Shown in pieces: positions 41,548 to 48,849 of a stretch of 49,600 nucleotides of DNA. Every line of letters starts with the position of its first letter. Within the stretch, counting starts at the first letter, position 1. The notes beneath the pieces are model-generated. The model did no database searches. It saw only the letters and a program-made list of their open reading frames with translations, and was not told the DNA's origin. Source of the stretch: CAZIAK01 sp964537035 (GTDB lineage Bacteria > Planctomycetota > B15-G4); the NCBI GenBank assembly GCA_964537035.1, contig CAZIAK010000039.1, forward strand, positions 1 to 49,600. Direction: 5' to 3'. The translations under genes and the position numbers were made by a program.

Positions 41548-42975
41548 GTGGGAATGAAAGCCGGCTTCAGCCCCCAGGACGTGCTCGGCCTGATCAGCTC
41601 CGAGGGCATCAAGCTCGTCGACATCCGCTTCTGTGATCTCTTCGGTCAATGGCAGCACTTCTCCGTGCCCGCAGGCGCCCTCACCGAGTCGTCGTTCAGT
41701 GACGGCTTCGGCTTCGATGGCTCGTCGATCCGGGGCTGGAAGGCCATCGACGAGAGCGACATGCTCGTCGTCCCCGAGGCGGACACGGCGGTGATCGACC
41801 CGTTCTTCGCCGAGCGCACCATGACGCTCATCGGCAACGTGGTCGATCCGATCACCAAAGACGAGTACTCCCGCGACCCCCGCGGCGTGGCTCGCCGGGT
41901 CGAGCAGTACGTCAAGGCCGCGGGCATCGGCGACACTCTCTATGTTGGCCCAGAGGCCGAGTTCTTCGTCTTCGATTCGATCCACTTCGAGAACAAGCCC
42001 TGGGGATCGTTCTATCGCATCGACTCTGACGAAGGCGACTGGAAGAGCGGCGAGCCCGGGCCGAACACGGGCTACCGTCCCCGCTCGAAGGGTGGCTACA
42101 TTCCCGTGCCGCCCATCGATCAGCTGCAAGATCTGCGCAGCGACATGCTGCTCACCATGGAGAATGTGGGCATCGAGACCGAAGCCCACCATCACGAGGT
42201 AGGCACGGCAGGGCAGTGCGAGATCGACATGAAGTTCGACTCGCTGCTGACCATGGGCGACAAGCTGCAGTGGTTCAAATACATCGTCAAGCAGTGCGCG
42301 GTGCGCGACGGCAAGACGGCCACGTTCATGCCCAAGCCGATCTACGGTGACAACGGCTCAGGCATGCACTGTCACCTCTCGATCTGGAAGGACGGCACCA
42401 ACCTCTTCGCCGGGGACAAGTACGCGGGCTTCTCTGAGATGGGGCTCTGGGCCATCGGCGGCATGCTGCGCCACGCCGACGCGGTGATCGCCCTGACCAA
42501 CCCGTCGACCAACAGCTACAAGCGCCTGGTGCCCCACTACGAGGCGCCGATCAAGCTGGCCTACAGCAGCCGTAACCGCAGCGCGGCCATTCGCATCCCC
42601 ATGTTCTCGAGTTCTCCGGCGGCCAAGCGCTTCGAGTTCCGCTGCCCCGACCCCATGGCCAACGGCTACCTGGCCTTCGCCGCCATCGCCATGGCCGCCA
42701 TGGACGGCATCCAGAACCGCATCGACCCGGGCGAGCCCCTCGACAAGAACATCTACGACTTGCCTCCCGAAGAGCTCTCGGCAGTTCGCGACGCACCGAC
42801 ATCGCTCGAGCAGTCGCTCAACGCCCTCGAGAGTGACCACGAGTTCTTGCTCCACGGCGACGTCTTCGATGTGGACTTCATCGAGACCTACATCAAGTAC
42901 AAGCGCGACAACGAGATCCTCGAGATGAACACCCGGCCCCACCCGCTCGAGTTTGAGATGTACTTTGACGGGTAG
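41548..42975 (+). CDS. glnA: Type I glutamine synthetase
   Basis: GTG at 41548 is preferred over ATG at 41554 because GAAAGGA at 41533-41539 fits it better. The 475-residue product has the full GS-I set: VDIRFCDLFGQWQHFSVP, DGFGFDGSSIRGW, GPEAEFFVFD, HHHEVGTAGQCEIDMKFD, KPIYGDNGSGMHCHLSIW, NPSTNSYKRLVPHYEAPI and RSAAIRIPM. The adenylylation tyrosine lies in KNIYDLPPEE at about residue 403, so control by GlnE-type adenylylation is possible. It makes glutamine from glutamate, ammonia and ATP in the cytoplasm. Downstream is a large inverted repeat that probably ends transcription. Confidence 0.97.
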   Translation: MGMKAGFSPQDVLGLISSEGIKLVDIRFCDLFGQWQHFSVPAGALTESSFSDGFGFDGSSIRGWKAIDESDMLVVPEADTAVIDPFFAERTMTLIGNVVDPITKDEYSRDPRGVARRVEQYVKAAGIGDTLYVGPEAEFFVFDSIHFENKPWGSFYRIDSDEGDWKSGEPGPNTGYRPRSKGGYIPVPPIDQLQDLRSDMLLTMENVGIETEAHHHEVGTAGQCEIDMKFDSLLTMGDKLQWFKYIVKQCAVRDGKTATFMPKPIYGDNGSGMHCHLSIWKDGTNLFAGDKYAGFSEMGLWAIGGMLRHADAVIALTNPSTNSYKRLVPHYEAPIKLAYSSRNRSAAIRIPMFSSSPAAKRFEFRCPDPMANGYLAFAAIAMAAMDGIQNRIDPGEPLDKNIYDLPPEELSAVRDAPTSLEQSLNALESDHEFLLHGDVFDVDFIETYIKYKRDNEILEMNTRPHPLEFEMYFDG

Positions 42976-43028
42976 AGGTGGCTGTGCTGCTTGAACTGCT
43001 TGAACTGCATTGATGCGGGGATGGTGGT

Positions 43029-43101
43029 GGGGTGTGTGCAGCGTGCGACGCTGCGCGGGGCTTGGGAACGCCCCGCTTCGGTCGCACGCTGCACACACCT
43101 C
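43029..43101. terminator. Large perfect inverted repeat after glnA
   Basis: A perfect 19-base arm at 43031-43049 (GGTGTGTGCAGCG then TGCGAC) pairs with 43081-43099; G-T and G-C pairs extend it by two. The loop itself holds a seven-pair stem GCGGGGC (43055-43061) / GCCCCGC (43070-43076). It starts 55 bases after the glnA stop, between convergent genes. No U-tract follows, so it may be a factor-dependent bidirectional terminator or a REP/MITE-like element. Confidence 0.6.
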
Positions 43102-43228
43102 CGGCACGGCGCTGACTGCTGTGTCGGTGGTGCCAGGGCCAACTGCTACCGTGCTCGATGGGGGGTGAGTTTCGGCGTGGCTGAAGCGGCGCGTTGGCTC
43201 GACGATGCGTGGCCGCCCGCTCTCCCAC

Positions 43229-43440
43229 AGTTGGCAAGTCATTCGTTGCGAGAGCTACGTTGTGGCATGGCGCAGTAGCCTGCCCGAGCCCAGGCATGCC
43301 ACGCAGTTGGTGTATCAATCGTTGCGAGAGCTGCGTTGTGGCAAGGCGTCGTGGTTCGCTTGAGCGGAGGCGTGGCGCTAGCCACGTTGAGCATCAAGCG
43401 TGGCTGCGACAACGCAGCCACAGCGTAGCTCTCGCGACAG
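43229..43440. repeat. Direct and inverted copies of a 44-base intergenic repeat
   Basis: Two direct copies, 43229-43272 and 43305-43348, differ at seven of 44 positions and share the core CGTTGCGAGAGCT. A third, inverted partial copy lies at about 43415-43437 (AGCTCTCGCGA on the plus strand). Between them are hairpins: GTGGCATG/CATGCCAC (43262-43302), CGTGGC-GCTA-GCCACG (43371-43386) and GTGGCTGCG-ACAA-CGCAGCCAC (43400-43421). No convincing gene occupies 42976-43449. Confidence 0.7.
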
Positions 43441-43449
43441 AGCCCGGCC

Positions 43450-45690
43450 CTAGCTCTCCAACCCAAAGCCCGTGTCGAGCTGCGAGTGAAACGCTCGTAG
43501 TCTTAGCGCATTGGTGACGACGGCTAGAGAGCTTAGCGACATGGCGGCTGCTGCGAAGGGCGGGCTGACGTTGCCGCTGAAGGCCAGGGGGATGGCGATC
43601 AGGTTGTAGGCGAAGGCCAGGCCCAGGTTCTGGCGGATGATGGTCATGGTGCGGCGGGCGAGTTCTACGGCGACGGTGGCTCGGGCCAGGTCTCCGCGCA
43701 CGAGCACGATGGGGGCGGAGGCTCTGGCGACCTCGGTGGCGCTGCCCACGGCCATGCCCGCGTCGGCGGTGGCCAGGGCGGGGGCGTCGTTGGTGCCGTC
43801 GCCGAGCATGCCGACCAGCTGACCGGCACCTTGCAGCCGGCGCACACGGTCGGCCTTGTCGCCGGGAGACTCGGCGGCGTGGGCCTCGCTGATGCCCACC
43901 AGTGTCGACACGGCCAGGGCCGCGGCCTGGTGGTCGCCGGTGCTCATGATCGGGGTGATGCCCAGCCCTTGCAGGATGCGCACGGAGCGGGTGCTGGTGG
44001 GGCGCACCTGATCGCCGATGCCCAGCACCAGCTCGACCTTGCCGGCGACGGCGACGAGGGCCAGGGTCCAGCCGCGCTTCTCGAAGCGGGCCACGGCCTC
44101 AGCGGCGGGGGAGACGTCGACACCGCGCACTTCGAGCCAGGCCGGGTTGCCCACCACGATGCGGGTGCCGTCCATGAGCGAGCCTTTGACGCCGCCCTGG
44201 CCTGCGCCCAGGGTCACCGGGTCGGCGTCGGGCAGGGGTAGCCCGCGTCGTTCGTGGGCTGCCAGGACTGCCTTCGCCAGGGGATGACCGGAGACCGCTT
44301 CGATGGCTGCAGCCGCGGCGAGGGCCTGGTCGATGCGCGCCTCGTCGTTTGCGGTCAGCGCGGGCTTGGGCGCATCGGCCGGCCCGCTGCGGGAGGCGTA
44401 GCTGCTGTCGGGCTCGGGCCTCGTGTCCGTTGTGACGTCGTCCTTGTCGAGCAGCTCGATGGCTTCGACCACCGGCGTGCCCGTGGTCAGGGTGCCGGTC
44501 TTGTCGAGAATGAGCGTGTCGATGCGGCCCAGCGACTCGAGGGCGGCGGCGTCCCGCACGAGCACGCCGAGTTGCGCGGCGCGGCCGGTGGCGACCTGCA
44601 CGGCGGTGGGTGTGGCCAGTCCCAGGGCGCAGGGGCAGGCGACCACCAGCACGGCCACGGCGGCGAGCGAACCACCCCCGAAGATCCACGCGCCGAGGGC
44701 TGCCACCAGCACGATGGGGACGAACACGCCCGCGACCTTGTCGGCCAACCGTTGCACCGGGGGCTTGCTGCCTTGGGCTTGAGCCACCATGCGCACGAGT
44801 TCTGCCAGGGTCGTGTCGCCGCCCACCGCGGTGGCGCGCAGGGTGACCAGGGTGCCGCTGCTGTTGAGCGCTCCGCCGAGCACGGGCTCGCCCTCGTTGC
44901 GCCACACGGGCAACGACTCGCCGGTGAGCAATGACTCATCCCAGCCGGCGGCCCCGCTGATCACCGTGGCATCGGCGGGAGCGGCCTGTCCTTCGCCGAC
45001 CAGCAGCTCGTCGCCCACCATCACTTCGCTCGCAGCGATCTCGACCGTGACGCCGTCGCGCAGCACTCGGGCTCGGCGCGGTGTGTGGTCGGACAGCGCT
45101 CGCAACGATGCCCCGGCCTGGCCGCGGGCGGACGCTTCGAGCATGCGCCCGATGAGCACGAAGGTCACGATCATGGCCGGGGCCAAGAAGTGTGCCGGGT
45201 TGCCGCCGATCCACTGGATCAGCCCGTGCAGAAACGCGCTGCCCGCGCCGAGGGCCACCAAGGTGTCCATGGCTGCGTGGCCGGCCCGAGCCAGGCGCCA
45301 GGCCTGCATGAACAGGGGTGCCCCGGGCAGGGCCAGCAAGGCGGCGGTGGACAGCATGGCCAGGGTCGTAGAGAAGCTGCCCAGCACGAGGACGGCGGCC
45401 AGGAGCATCACCGCCAACAGGGCCCGGTTGCGGGCGACGTGTGCGTCGTCGCCCACGTCGAGCAGGGCTTCCATGCTCGATTCGAGAGACGGCAGGCCTT
45501 CGTAGCCCAGGTCGCGGATGGCGCTGATCAGCGCGTCTTCGTCGAGAGAGCTGGACACCTTCGCCACGCGCGTGGTGTAGCTCACGTCCACGGAGTCGAC
45601 GCCGGGCAGCTTGGCCAGGCCTCGTTCGATGGTGGCGGCGCAGGCGGCGCAGGTCATGCCCCGCACGGGCACGACCAGCTCCTGGGTCAC
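43450..45690 (-). CDS. copA: Copper-translocating P1B-type ATPase
   Basis: The 746-residue product starts with a heavy-metal-binding domain (GMTCAACAATI). It continues with helices, the actuator loop LLTGESLPVWRNEGEPV, the intramembrane CPC in VVACPCALGLATPTA, the phosphorylation site DKTGTLTTGTPVVE, ATP-binding SGHPLAKAVL and the hinge GDGTNDAPALATADAG. FAYNLIAIPLA and MSLSSLAVVTNALRLR in the last helices are typical of Cu(I) transporters. It pumps Cu(I) or Ag(I) from the cytoplasm. After the DKTGT motif there is an insertion of about 30 polar residues (TTDTRPEPDSSYASRSGPAD) in the nucleotide domain. The GTG start overlaps the upstream gene's stop (GTGA). Confidence 0.94.
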   Translation of the reverse strand: MTQELVVPVRGMTCAACAATIERGLAKLPGVDSVDVSYTTRVAKVSSSLDEDALISAIRDLGYEGLPSLESSMEALLDVGDDAHVARNRALLAVMLLAAVLVLGSFSTTLAMLSTAALLALPGAPLFMQAWRLARAGHAAMDTLVALGAGSAFLHGLIQWIGGNPAHFLAPAMIVTFVLIGRMLEASARGQAGASLRALSDHTPRRARVLRDGVTVEIAASEVMVGDELLVGEGQAAPADATVISGAAGWDESLLTGESLPVWRNEGEPVLGGALNSSGTLVTLRATAVGGDTTLAELVRMVAQAQGSKPPVQRLADKVAGVFVPIVLVAALGAWIFGGGSLAAVAVLVVACPCALGLATPTAVQVATGRAAQLGVLVRDAAALESLGRIDTLILDKTGTLTTGTPVVEAIELLDKDDVTTDTRPEPDSSYASRSGPADAPKPALTANDEARIDQALAAAAAIEAVSGHPLAKAVLAAHERRGLPLPDADPVTLGAGQGGVKGSLMDGTRIVVGNPAWLEVRGVDVSPAAEAVARFEKRGWTLALVAVAGKVELVLGIGDQVRPTSTRSVRILQGLGITPIMSTGDHQAAALAVSTLVGISEAHAAESPGDKADRVRRLQGAGQLVGMLGDGTNDAPALATADAGMAVGSATEVARASAPIVLVRGDLARATVAVELARRTMTIIRQNLGLAFAYNLIAIPLAFSGNVSPPFAAAAMSLSSLAVVTNALRLRAFHSQLDTGFGLES

Positions 45691-46400
45691 AGCTCGTCGC
45701 CGTCCGCGTCGAGGTCTTGAGGGCCCTTGGGCAGGGTCATGAAGATGGCCTCGGCGCTGGCGTTGGTCACGGCTTGCTCGACCCGCGCGGTGTCGGTCTT
45801 GAGCATCCCTCGAGCCATGCTCAGCACCGTCGGGTCGAACTCGCCGATCAGCTCGTCGAGGTCGATCGACCCCTCGGCACGCTGGTCGTTGTACTGCTTC
45901 TTCATGTCCGTGTAGAGCTCGCGCAGGCTCTCGAGTTCGGGGTCGTCGACGATGCCCTGGCTCACCGTGGCCAAGGTCGCCCAGAGCACCCGGGTGTGGT
46001 AGTTGAACTCGCTGGGGCTCATGGCGAAGTCTTCCATGGGCGCGATGATCTGGAACATCTCGGAGAAGCGGCTGATGTAGCCCCTGATCTCCTCGACGAA
46101 GCCCACGTCCCGCTCTTCGATGGTCTCACCGAAGGCGTTGATGTCGTCCTTCCAGACGTCGAGGTTGCGGCCAATGATGACCCGCATGTCGAGGGAGGCA
46201 GCGAAGCGCGCAGTGTCGAGCTCGGTCTGCTCTTCACCGTCGAAGGGGTAGGCCTCTTCGAGGGCCAGCAGCCGCCGCTCGAACTCCTCGGCTTCGGAGA
46301 CCGTCTGCTGGATGTCCGGCCACAATTGCCAGACCACGTAGCCCATGGTCGCGAGACCAAGGGCGAGCAACACACCACAACCTAGGAGCAGCTTCTTCAT
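45687..46400 (-). CDS. Membrane-anchored alpha-helical protein, unknown function
   Basis: This 237-residue protein has one N-terminal membrane helix (LLLGCGVLLALGLATMGYVV) and a long, acidic helical extracytoplasmic part (QQTVSEAEEFERRLLALEEA, IIGRNLDVWKDDINAFGETI, SMARGMLKTDTARVEQAVTN). No cysteine, His or Met cluster suggests direct copper binding. The stop overlaps the copA start, so the two are co-translated and it may assist CopA or sense envelope stress. TAACCT lies eight bases before the ATG with no ribosome-binding site. No family recognised. Confidence 0.6.
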   Translation of the reverse strand: MKKLLLGCGVLLALGLATMGYVVWQLWPDIQQTVSEAEEFERRLLALEEAYPFDGEEQTELDTARFAASLDMRVIIGRNLDVWKDDINAFGETIEERDVGFVEEIRGYISRFSEMFQIIAPMEDFAMSPSEFNYHTRVLWATLATVSQGIVDDPELESLRELYTDMKKQYNDQRAEGSIDLDELIGEFDPTVLSMARGMLKTDTARVEQAVTNASAEAIFMTLPKGPQDLDADGDEL

Positions 46401-46470
46401 GCCGTCGGAGGTTATCCGATAGGGCGCGCTGGGGACATGGCTGGGGGGCGGGTTCTAGAGCCGGTTGGGC

Positions 46471-47400
46471 TCACCGTCCGTCCGCTCTCCATGGCCCGCC
46501 GGGTTGCCAGCTCCGGTGCCAGAGTTCGCCCTTGTCTGCGGCGATCGTCTTCAGGACGGGCCAGGTGAATCTGGCGACCTTGCCGATCGCGTCCTGCAGG
46601 TCGCTGGGTTCGTCCAGGGCAGTCCTGGCGAGGAATGCCCTCCACAGGGTGACCCGGCTCCGGTCGGTCGAGAACTCGGCAGTCAGCGCGATCGGTGGAG
46701 ACTCTGGAATCGCAGTCCCTCGGCGTCGAAAGGTCGCCTCGATCGATTGGCAGAGCGACGAACCGGCGAAGGCCCGATCGGCTGCCAGGGTCCACAGGTC
46801 GTGGATGTCCTTCATGCGACTGTTCACCATGCCCAGGCTGACCAGAGCTTCGAGCTTCTCGGCGACCACCGCTTCAGGTGGGTAGACCTTGATGCGGGGC
46901 GGCGTGTGATCGAGAGCCGTGGGGTAGTTTGCGAGGCGGGGTCTGGGCAGCACGGCGTCGCCAAAGCCCACATCGACCTGGAGCCGGAAGCGAGTCTTGC
47001 CAAGCTGTGCAGGAATCGTGAGTCGCACACCGTTGTAGCGAGCCCCCTCGCGGATGGGGCGTGCGGCTATCTGTCTGGAGTCGAAGCTCAAGCCATCGGG
47101 TTCGACGGGTGTGGCGACGATCTCAGCGAAGGTCGTCACCAGCGTGGGTGTGGATGAGTCGCCCGTGCCGAGAAGGTCGAGGTCACGCGTCGCCCGGTGA
47201 GGGTGTTCGGACCAGAGCCTGAACAGCAACGCGCCCTTGAGTACGAATCGGTCTCGATGCTTGCTGGCGGAGAGACGCGCCAGCAGCCGTTCCAGAGCAA
47301 ATCGGGTGAGCAGGAGCTGGTGGTCTTCACCGTTGGCTCGGGACAGGTTGAGCAGTCGCCTGCGGATCGAGGCCGACAGATCGGCTGGGCCGGCTGTCAC
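46471..47400 (-). CDS. abiEii: AbiEii-type nucleotidyltransferase toxin (type IV TA)
   Basis: GTG at 47400 is chosen because it overlaps the AbiEi stop (GTGA); an in-frame ATG at 47463 lies inside that gene. The 309-residue product matches AbiEii: an N-terminal helix (LLLTRFALERLLARLSASKH), then FVLKGALLFRLW followed by HRATRDLDLLG with the paired aspartates of the nucleotidyltransferase core. The motif IKVYPPEAVVAEKLEALVSL and RMKDIHDLWTLAADRAF follow. AbiEii toxins put nucleotides on RNA targets and stop growth, giving phage abortive infection or plasmid-type addiction. The family G-G/S at the core is G-A here. Confidence 0.82.
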   Translation of the reverse strand: MTAGPADLSASIRRRLLNLSRANGEDHQLLLTRFALERLLARLSASKHRDRFVLKGALLFRLWSEHPHRATRDLDLLGTGDSSTPTLVTTFAEIVATPVEPDGLSFDSRQIAARPIREGARYNGVRLTIPAQLGKTRFRLQVDVGFGDAVLPRPRLANYPTALDHTPPRIKVYPPEAVVAEKLEALVSLGMVNSRMKDIHDLWTLAADRAFAGSSLCQSIEATFRRRGTAIPESPPIALTAEFSTDRSRVTLWRAFLARTALDEPSDLQDAIGKVARFTWPVLKTIAADKGELWHRSWQPGGPWRADGR

Positions 47401-48005
47401 GCCAGTGACTCCAGGTAGGGCCGCATGACGTTGGTGACGCGGCAGACCCGTGCCATGGACCACAGCTCGTCGATGCTGACGAGCCGTTCGTCCAGCACTT
47501 GGCGCAGGGCCTCCAGCGCCACGTCGAGGCCGACCTTGCTGCGAAACTTGAAGAGGTCTGCCACGGTCTTGGCGACACTGAAGACCTGTACGGTGACGCC
47601 GTCGATGATGTGTGACTCGACGCCTTCGCTGAACGCCGCTCCCGACATGCGCACGACGCGCAGCGGCGGGGTGTCGACCTGGGGTGACCGGGCCTTGCCC
47701 TCGATGGCCAACCAGACTTCGTGGGGCTGTTGGGTGGTGATGCCGCGGAGGCTGAGGGCTGACAGGAGACAGATGACTCCGCGGGGAACGCGCCGCGTGG
47801 CCTCCACGAGCCCTCGATGCTCGCCTGGCTCGTCCTGGGCGAGGGCGTAGAGCCCACGCCCGACACGCACCGCCAGCCCGCGTTTCACCAGGCGCTGGAG
47901 CACCGAGCGAGGGATTCCACGCTGGACGAGGTCCCGGGGCCGCACCACGCCAAGGGCGCTCAGCAGCTCAAGGGCTCGATCGGCGGTGGATGGGGGCGGG
48001 TTCAA
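47397..48005 (-). CDS. abiEi: AbiEi-type antitoxin/autoregulator (type IV TA)
   Basis: The 202-residue frame begins at a TTG (48005) giving NPPPSTADRALELLSALGVV. This is the shortest start that keeps the whole N-terminal winged helix (RPRDLVQRGIPRSVLQRLVK, RGLAVRVGRGLYALAQDEPG). The C-terminal antitoxin domain follows: GVICLLSALSLRGITTQQPH, EVWLAIEGKARSP, SVAKTVADLFKFRSKVGLDV, ALEALRQVLDERLVSIDEL. AbiEi blocks AbiEii toxicity and represses its own promoter. Its stop overlaps the toxin start. The TTG has no ribosome-binding site and lies inside an inverted repeat, so the true start is uncertain. Confidence 0.82.
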   Translation of the reverse strand: MNPPPSTADRALELLSALGVVRPRDLVQRGIPRSVLQRLVKRGLAVRVGRGLYALAQDEPGEHRGLVEATRRVPRGVICLLSALSLRGITTQQPHEVWLAIEGKARSPQVDTPPLRVVRMSGAAFSEGVESHIIDGVTVQVFSVAKTVADLFKFRSKVGLDVALEALRQVLDERLVSIDELWSMARVCRVTNVMRPYLESLA

Positions 48006-48040
48006 AATGTCTGTAAATGTGAATAAGTGCAGACGTTTTG
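48003..48040. promoter_or_regulatory. Candidate AbiEi operator: 11-base inverted repeat
   Basis: CAAAATGTCTG (48003-48013) and CAGACGTTTTG (48030-48040) are inverted copies with one mismatch and a 16-base AT-rich spacer. The site is at the 5' end of the abiE pair, where known AbiEi proteins bind inverted repeats to repress transcription. Its low GC content stands out from the surroundings. Confidence 0.6.
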
Positions 48041-48438
48041 TACCACACGGGGCGGGGCGCGATCGAGACGCAGGCAGGTGGACGGGGGTGCTGCAAGATC
48101 GACCTGACGCCGGACGCACGCGCAGTTTGTGGTAGAGAGCGCTGTGCGGCTGGGGATGGAGGGGCGTCGGGGGCCATTGGGGGCGAGAATCAGCACCACC
48201 AGACCCACGGCGAAGAGCCAGCCCCAGGCGGCGGCGAAGGCCCAGACGGTGAGACCCATGGAGAGGGCCGTGGGCCACACCCTACATGCGTGCGTCGATC
48301 TGACGCGTTCGGTGCGCCGGCGCCGTGGTCTTGAACGCCATGTCCAGCGGTCGAACGGGGAGGGGCGGTATCGAACAGGCTGTCGAGACGGACGTGCCAG
48401 CCTGTGCAAGGGCGAGGAGCCGCGAGGGGCAGTCTTGT

Positions 48439-48726
48439 TCAGAGTCCGGCGGCGTCCTGGCACGCGGGTAGCAAGAAAGACTTGAGGCTCGTATTGAGAC
48501 CTGCCCAGCTCGGGGACGTGTCGCTGTTCACGCCACAAAACACCTGTTCTGCTTTGAATGTGAAACGGCCCATGCCTTGGATGCTGTACGAATTCGGCGC
48601 GAGGTCGGCCTTTCTCGAATCTCCTGATTGACGAATCCAGAACAACCGGTTTAGCTGGCAGCCGTTCGCTGCGGGGAGGCCGTTCACGGCCGCCAGCCAA
48701 CGCGGGGGACGGGAGGAGCAGGCCAT
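48439..48726 (-). other. Doubtful 95-codon ORF or gene remnant
   Basis: From ATG 48726 the frame encodes RPPRWLAAVNGLPAANG, CQLNRLFWIRQSGDSRKADL, APNSYSIQGMGRFTFKAEQV and FCGVNSDTSPSWAGLN before TGA. Composition looks protein-like, but third codon positions are only about two-thirds G or C, far below neighbouring genes, and no family or ribosome-binding site is seen. It could be a transferred or decayed gene fragment, or chance. Confidence 0.2.
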
Positions 48727-48795
48727 GGGGGTCAGTGCCCAGGGGTTGAAGACAGCGCAAGAGCGACGCCCATCGCGCCGCTCACGCACGCTTCA

Positions 48796-48805
48796 GGGGG
48801 GGGGG
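48796..48805 (+). repeat. Run of ten G
   Basis: Ten consecutive G residues lie 44 bases before the DUF2723 start codon. Such tracts are prone to slippage and to sequencing error. In this position it would affect a promoter or leader, not a reading frame. Confidence 0.8.
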
Positions 48806-48849
48806 CTTCTCTCTCAGGCTGAGCCCGTCACGGCAGGGGCGTCGATGAC

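Larger units (their letters stand above)
48042..48849. other. Long interval with no convincing gene
   Basis: About 800 bases separate the abiE promoter from the DUF2723 gene. Frames here lack good starts, ribosome-binding sites and family motifs. There are local stems, such as GGCCGT-TC-ACGGCC (48677-48690), enclosed by GCTGGC (48654-48659) and GCCAGC (48692-48697). Base composition is less extreme than in flanking genes between about 48460 and 48660. It may hold decayed foreign sequence. Confidence 0.5.

Noticed and set aside
42991..43517. Short plus-strand frames in the glnA-copA interval
   Set aside because: They run through inverted and direct repeats, have no ribosome-binding sites and show Arg/Cys-rich composition.
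48176..48261. Short hydrophobic minus-strand peptide (MGLTVWAFAAAWGWLFAVGL)
   Set aside because: It could be a membrane helix, but it lacks a Shine-Dalgarno sequence and runs on into unstructured sequence up to the abiE operator; too weak to call.
48129..48485. Plus-strand frame of 118 codons upstream of the DUF2723 gene
   Set aside because: Arg-rich, no family motif and no ribosome-binding site; the opposite strand is equally open, so there is no coding evidence.
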